Below, in pieces: positions 4,865 through 6,422 of a DNA stretch of 6,422 nt. Below the pieces are notes generated by a model that was not told where the DNA came from, ran no database searches, and saw nothing but the letters and a program-made list of their open reading frames with translations. Made by a program: the position numbers and the translations under genes. Position 1 is the stretch's first letter. Each line of letters starts with the position of its first letter. Source of the DNA: RH2-MAG17b sp035945515 (lineage in GTDB: Bacteria > Acidobacteriota > Terriglobia > UBA7540). The DNA is taken from the NCBI GenBank assembly GCA_035945515.1, contig DASZAE010000250.1, forward strand, positions 1 to 6,422, in the 5' to 3' direction.

Positions 4865-6422
4865 CTATTCATAGCGCAGCGCAATCATGGGCTGCACTTG
4901 GGTCGCGCGGCGCGCTGGGATATAACAAGCCAAAGCGGCCACGATAAGCAAAGCAAGAGATACCACGCTGTAGGTCAGTGGATCGGCGGCTTTCACGCCA
5001 TAGAGCAGCGCCGCCATTAGCCGCATCAGCGCTAGCGCGGCGGCGAGACCGCACGCGATGCCCACAGCCGTCAGCATCAGCGCATGGCGCAGGAATAATC
5101 CCGCGACTTCTTGCGGCTGCGCGCCGAGCGCCATGCGAATGCCCACTTCCCGCGTGCGCTGCGCCACCGAATAGGAAATCACGCCGTAGAGTCCGATGAT
5201 GGCAAGCAGCAACGCCATCGCGCCCGCCGTCGCCAACATTACCAGGGTAAATGACTTGCGCGAGAGCGACCTCTTGTAGAAGAAATCCAGCCGGTGAACA
5301 TTCCAGAGCGCAAGACCCGGCTCAACGGACTCGACCGCTCGCCGAATCTCGCCCGTAAACGCGCCGGAGCCGGCGAGCGGCGACCGCACCGCAAATGCCA
5401 CGTACCTTTGGGTAGAGAGGCCTTGCTGCGTCTCGAAATTGTTCCGGAGCAGGGGCCAATACACGGCGCTCACCGGGGGCTTGTCCACGCCGTCGTAGTA
5501 CACATTGCCCGCCACGCCGACCACCTCGCGCCAGGGACCCGTCTGCGAAATCCTAATCTGCTTATCAAGCGCATTCGAGGAGCTGCCCCACATTTCTTTC
5601 GCCATATCCTCTGAAACGATGGCGACCGGCAGGTGGTTGAATTCATCGTCCCATGTAAATTCGCGGCCCGCGATGAGCGGAGTCCCAATGGTCTTGAAAT
5701 ATCCGGGAGAAGGGAAATTGAACCGGCGCAGGCCCGGCAGCTCACCGTTGCGATAAACGTGATCGCGCGCAAACACCGGATCATTCCAGTGATTGCCCTC
5801 CAGCGGGATGCTCATCGAAACACTGGTTTGCACGACGCCCGGCACGGCTTGAATGCTCCGAAGAATATTCGACTCCGTGTGCACGACCTGATCGGGCGTC
5901 TTCGCCATCTCCTCGGAAATGTAGACATAAAACGTTTCTAGGGTCGAAGGCGACGAAAAGCCGGCATGAATGCGGGTCAAAGCGCGAAACGTGCGGATCA
6001 TGAGGCCCGAGCTGATGAGCAACACGATGGCCAGCGCCACCTGCACCACCACCAGCGTGCTGCGCGCCCGGTGGCGTTCGCGGCCGGCGCTCTGTGAGCG
6101 GCCGCCCTCGCGCAACCCGGAATTCAGCCGCCGCCCGGCGTACTTGAACACTGGGACCGCGCCAAAAAGGAGGCTGGAGGCGATGGCGATGCCCAGCGTG
6201 AAGAGCAGCACCATGCCGCTGATGCCGATCTCATTGAGGCGCGGCAAGCCGACCGGCGCCGCGGCCACCAGAGCGCGCAGAGCGGCGTAAGCCAAGCCTA
6301 GACCGATCGCGCTGCCGAGAAGAGATAAAACAAGGCTCTCAAAAAGCAGTTCTGAAGCGATGCGGCGCGGCGTTGCGCCCAGCGCGGCGCGAATGGCTAA
6401 CTCCTGCTGACGGCCTTCGGCC
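4865..6422 (-). CDS. ADOP-type FtsX/MacB-like permease, C-terminal part
   Basis: C-terminal 518 residues of an inner-membrane permease; the N-terminus is beyond the right edge. The frame stays open from base 6421, upstream of the apparent TTG start at 6295. Counting from 6421: the end of a first FtsX domain (RQQELAIRAALGATP, 4-18), membrane segments near 28-45, 68-95 and 121-143, a periplasmic MacB_PCD-like domain (about 150-388), then a second FtsX domain with membrane segments near 391-419, 447-476 and 482-502, and the repeated motif RTREVGIRMALGAQP (422-436). It ends ARRATQVQPMIALRYE, typical of acidobacterial duplicated orphan permeases (ADOP). No ABC ATPase is visible; these proteins are often encoded without one, and their substrate is not known. 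It converges on hspR with element 3 between them. It is probably not part of the heat-shock locus. Confidence 0.92.
   Translation of the reverse strand, partial: AEGRQQELAIRAALGATPRRIASELLFESLVLSLLGSAIGLGLAYAALRALVAAAPVGLPRLNEIGISGMVLLFTLGIAIASSLLFGAVPVFKYAGRRLNSGLREGGRSQSAGRERHRARSTLVVVQVALAIVLLISSGLMIRTFRALTRIHAGFSSPSTLETFYVYISEEMAKTPDQVVHTESNILRSIQAVPGVVQTSVSMSIPLEGNHWNDPVFARDHVYRNGELPGLRRFNFPSPGYFKTIGTPLIAGREFTWDDEFNHLPVAIVSEDMAKEMWGSSSNALDKQIRISQTGPWREVVGVAGNVYYDGVDKPPVSAVYWPLLRNNFETQQGLSTQRYVAFAVRSPLAGSGAFTGEIRRAVESVEPGLALWNVHRLDFFYKRSLSRKSFTLVMLATAGAMALLLAIIGLYGVISYSVAQRTREVGIRMALGAQPQEVAGLFLRHALMLTAVGIACGLAAALALMRLMAALLYGVKAADPLTYSVVSLALLIVAALACYIPARRATQVQPMIALRYE

Noticed and set aside
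4865..6295. Complete permease gene starting at 6295
   Set aside because: The frame continues upstream to 6421 and encodes a typical FtsX motif (RQQELAIRAALGATP), so 6295 is internal and the gene is cut by the window edge.

Overview
The window looks like a piece of an Acidobacteriota (acidobacterial) chromosome. Three things point there: a long FtsX/MacB-type permease with the duplicated layout typical of the acidobacterial 'ADOP' permeases, a HspR-type MerR regulator closing a dnaK/dnaJ locus, and GC-rich palindromic intergenic repeats beginning GTTGTAGCGGCGG. The phylum is an inference from gene content; the window has no rRNA or other decisive marker.

Layout, left to right. (1) dnaK on the plus strand, missing only about its first 13 codons (to 1945). 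(2) A 182-nt intergenic stretch with a perfect 28-bp inverted repeat (element 1, 2010-2079). (3) A 73-residue plus-strand gene with a strong ribosome binding site and a CxxC...CxxH zinc-knuckle-like pattern (2128-2349). (4) On the minus strand, a type II toxin-antitoxin pair: antitoxin (2942 down to 2736), a 94-100 nt gap, then a RelE/ParE-family toxin (2635 down to 2357). It converges on the small gene with a 7-nt gap. (5) dnaJ on the plus strand (3016-4215), back to back with the antitoxin across a 73-nt promoter region. (6) A second, hybrid palindromic element (4230-4310). (7) hspR, a MerR-family heat-shock repressor (4344-4751). (8) A third palindromic element (4769-4857) between convergent genes. 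(9) The C-terminal 518 residues of an ADOP-type permease on the minus strand (4865 to beyond 6422).

How it works together. DnaK and DnaJ are the Hsp70 and Hsp40 of the main bacterial folding machine, and HspR is the repressor that in actinobacteria controls the dnaK operon and uses DnaK as co-repressor. The three plus-strand genes plus the small gene therefore look like a heat-shock locus. Two things disturb a simple operon: the toxin-antitoxin module lies between dnaK and dnaJ on the opposite strand, and a palindromic element sits downstream of each of dnaK, dnaJ and hspR. grpE is not between dnaK and dnaJ; if linked, it is outside the window. The permease is probably an unrelated neighbour.

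I see no clear new multi-gene system. The most noteworthy signal is the repeat family: two arm types (A and B), one element of each pure type, and one with an A-type left arm and a B-type right arm. Next are the insertion-like position of the toxin-antitoxin module and the uncharacterised small cysteine-containing protein.
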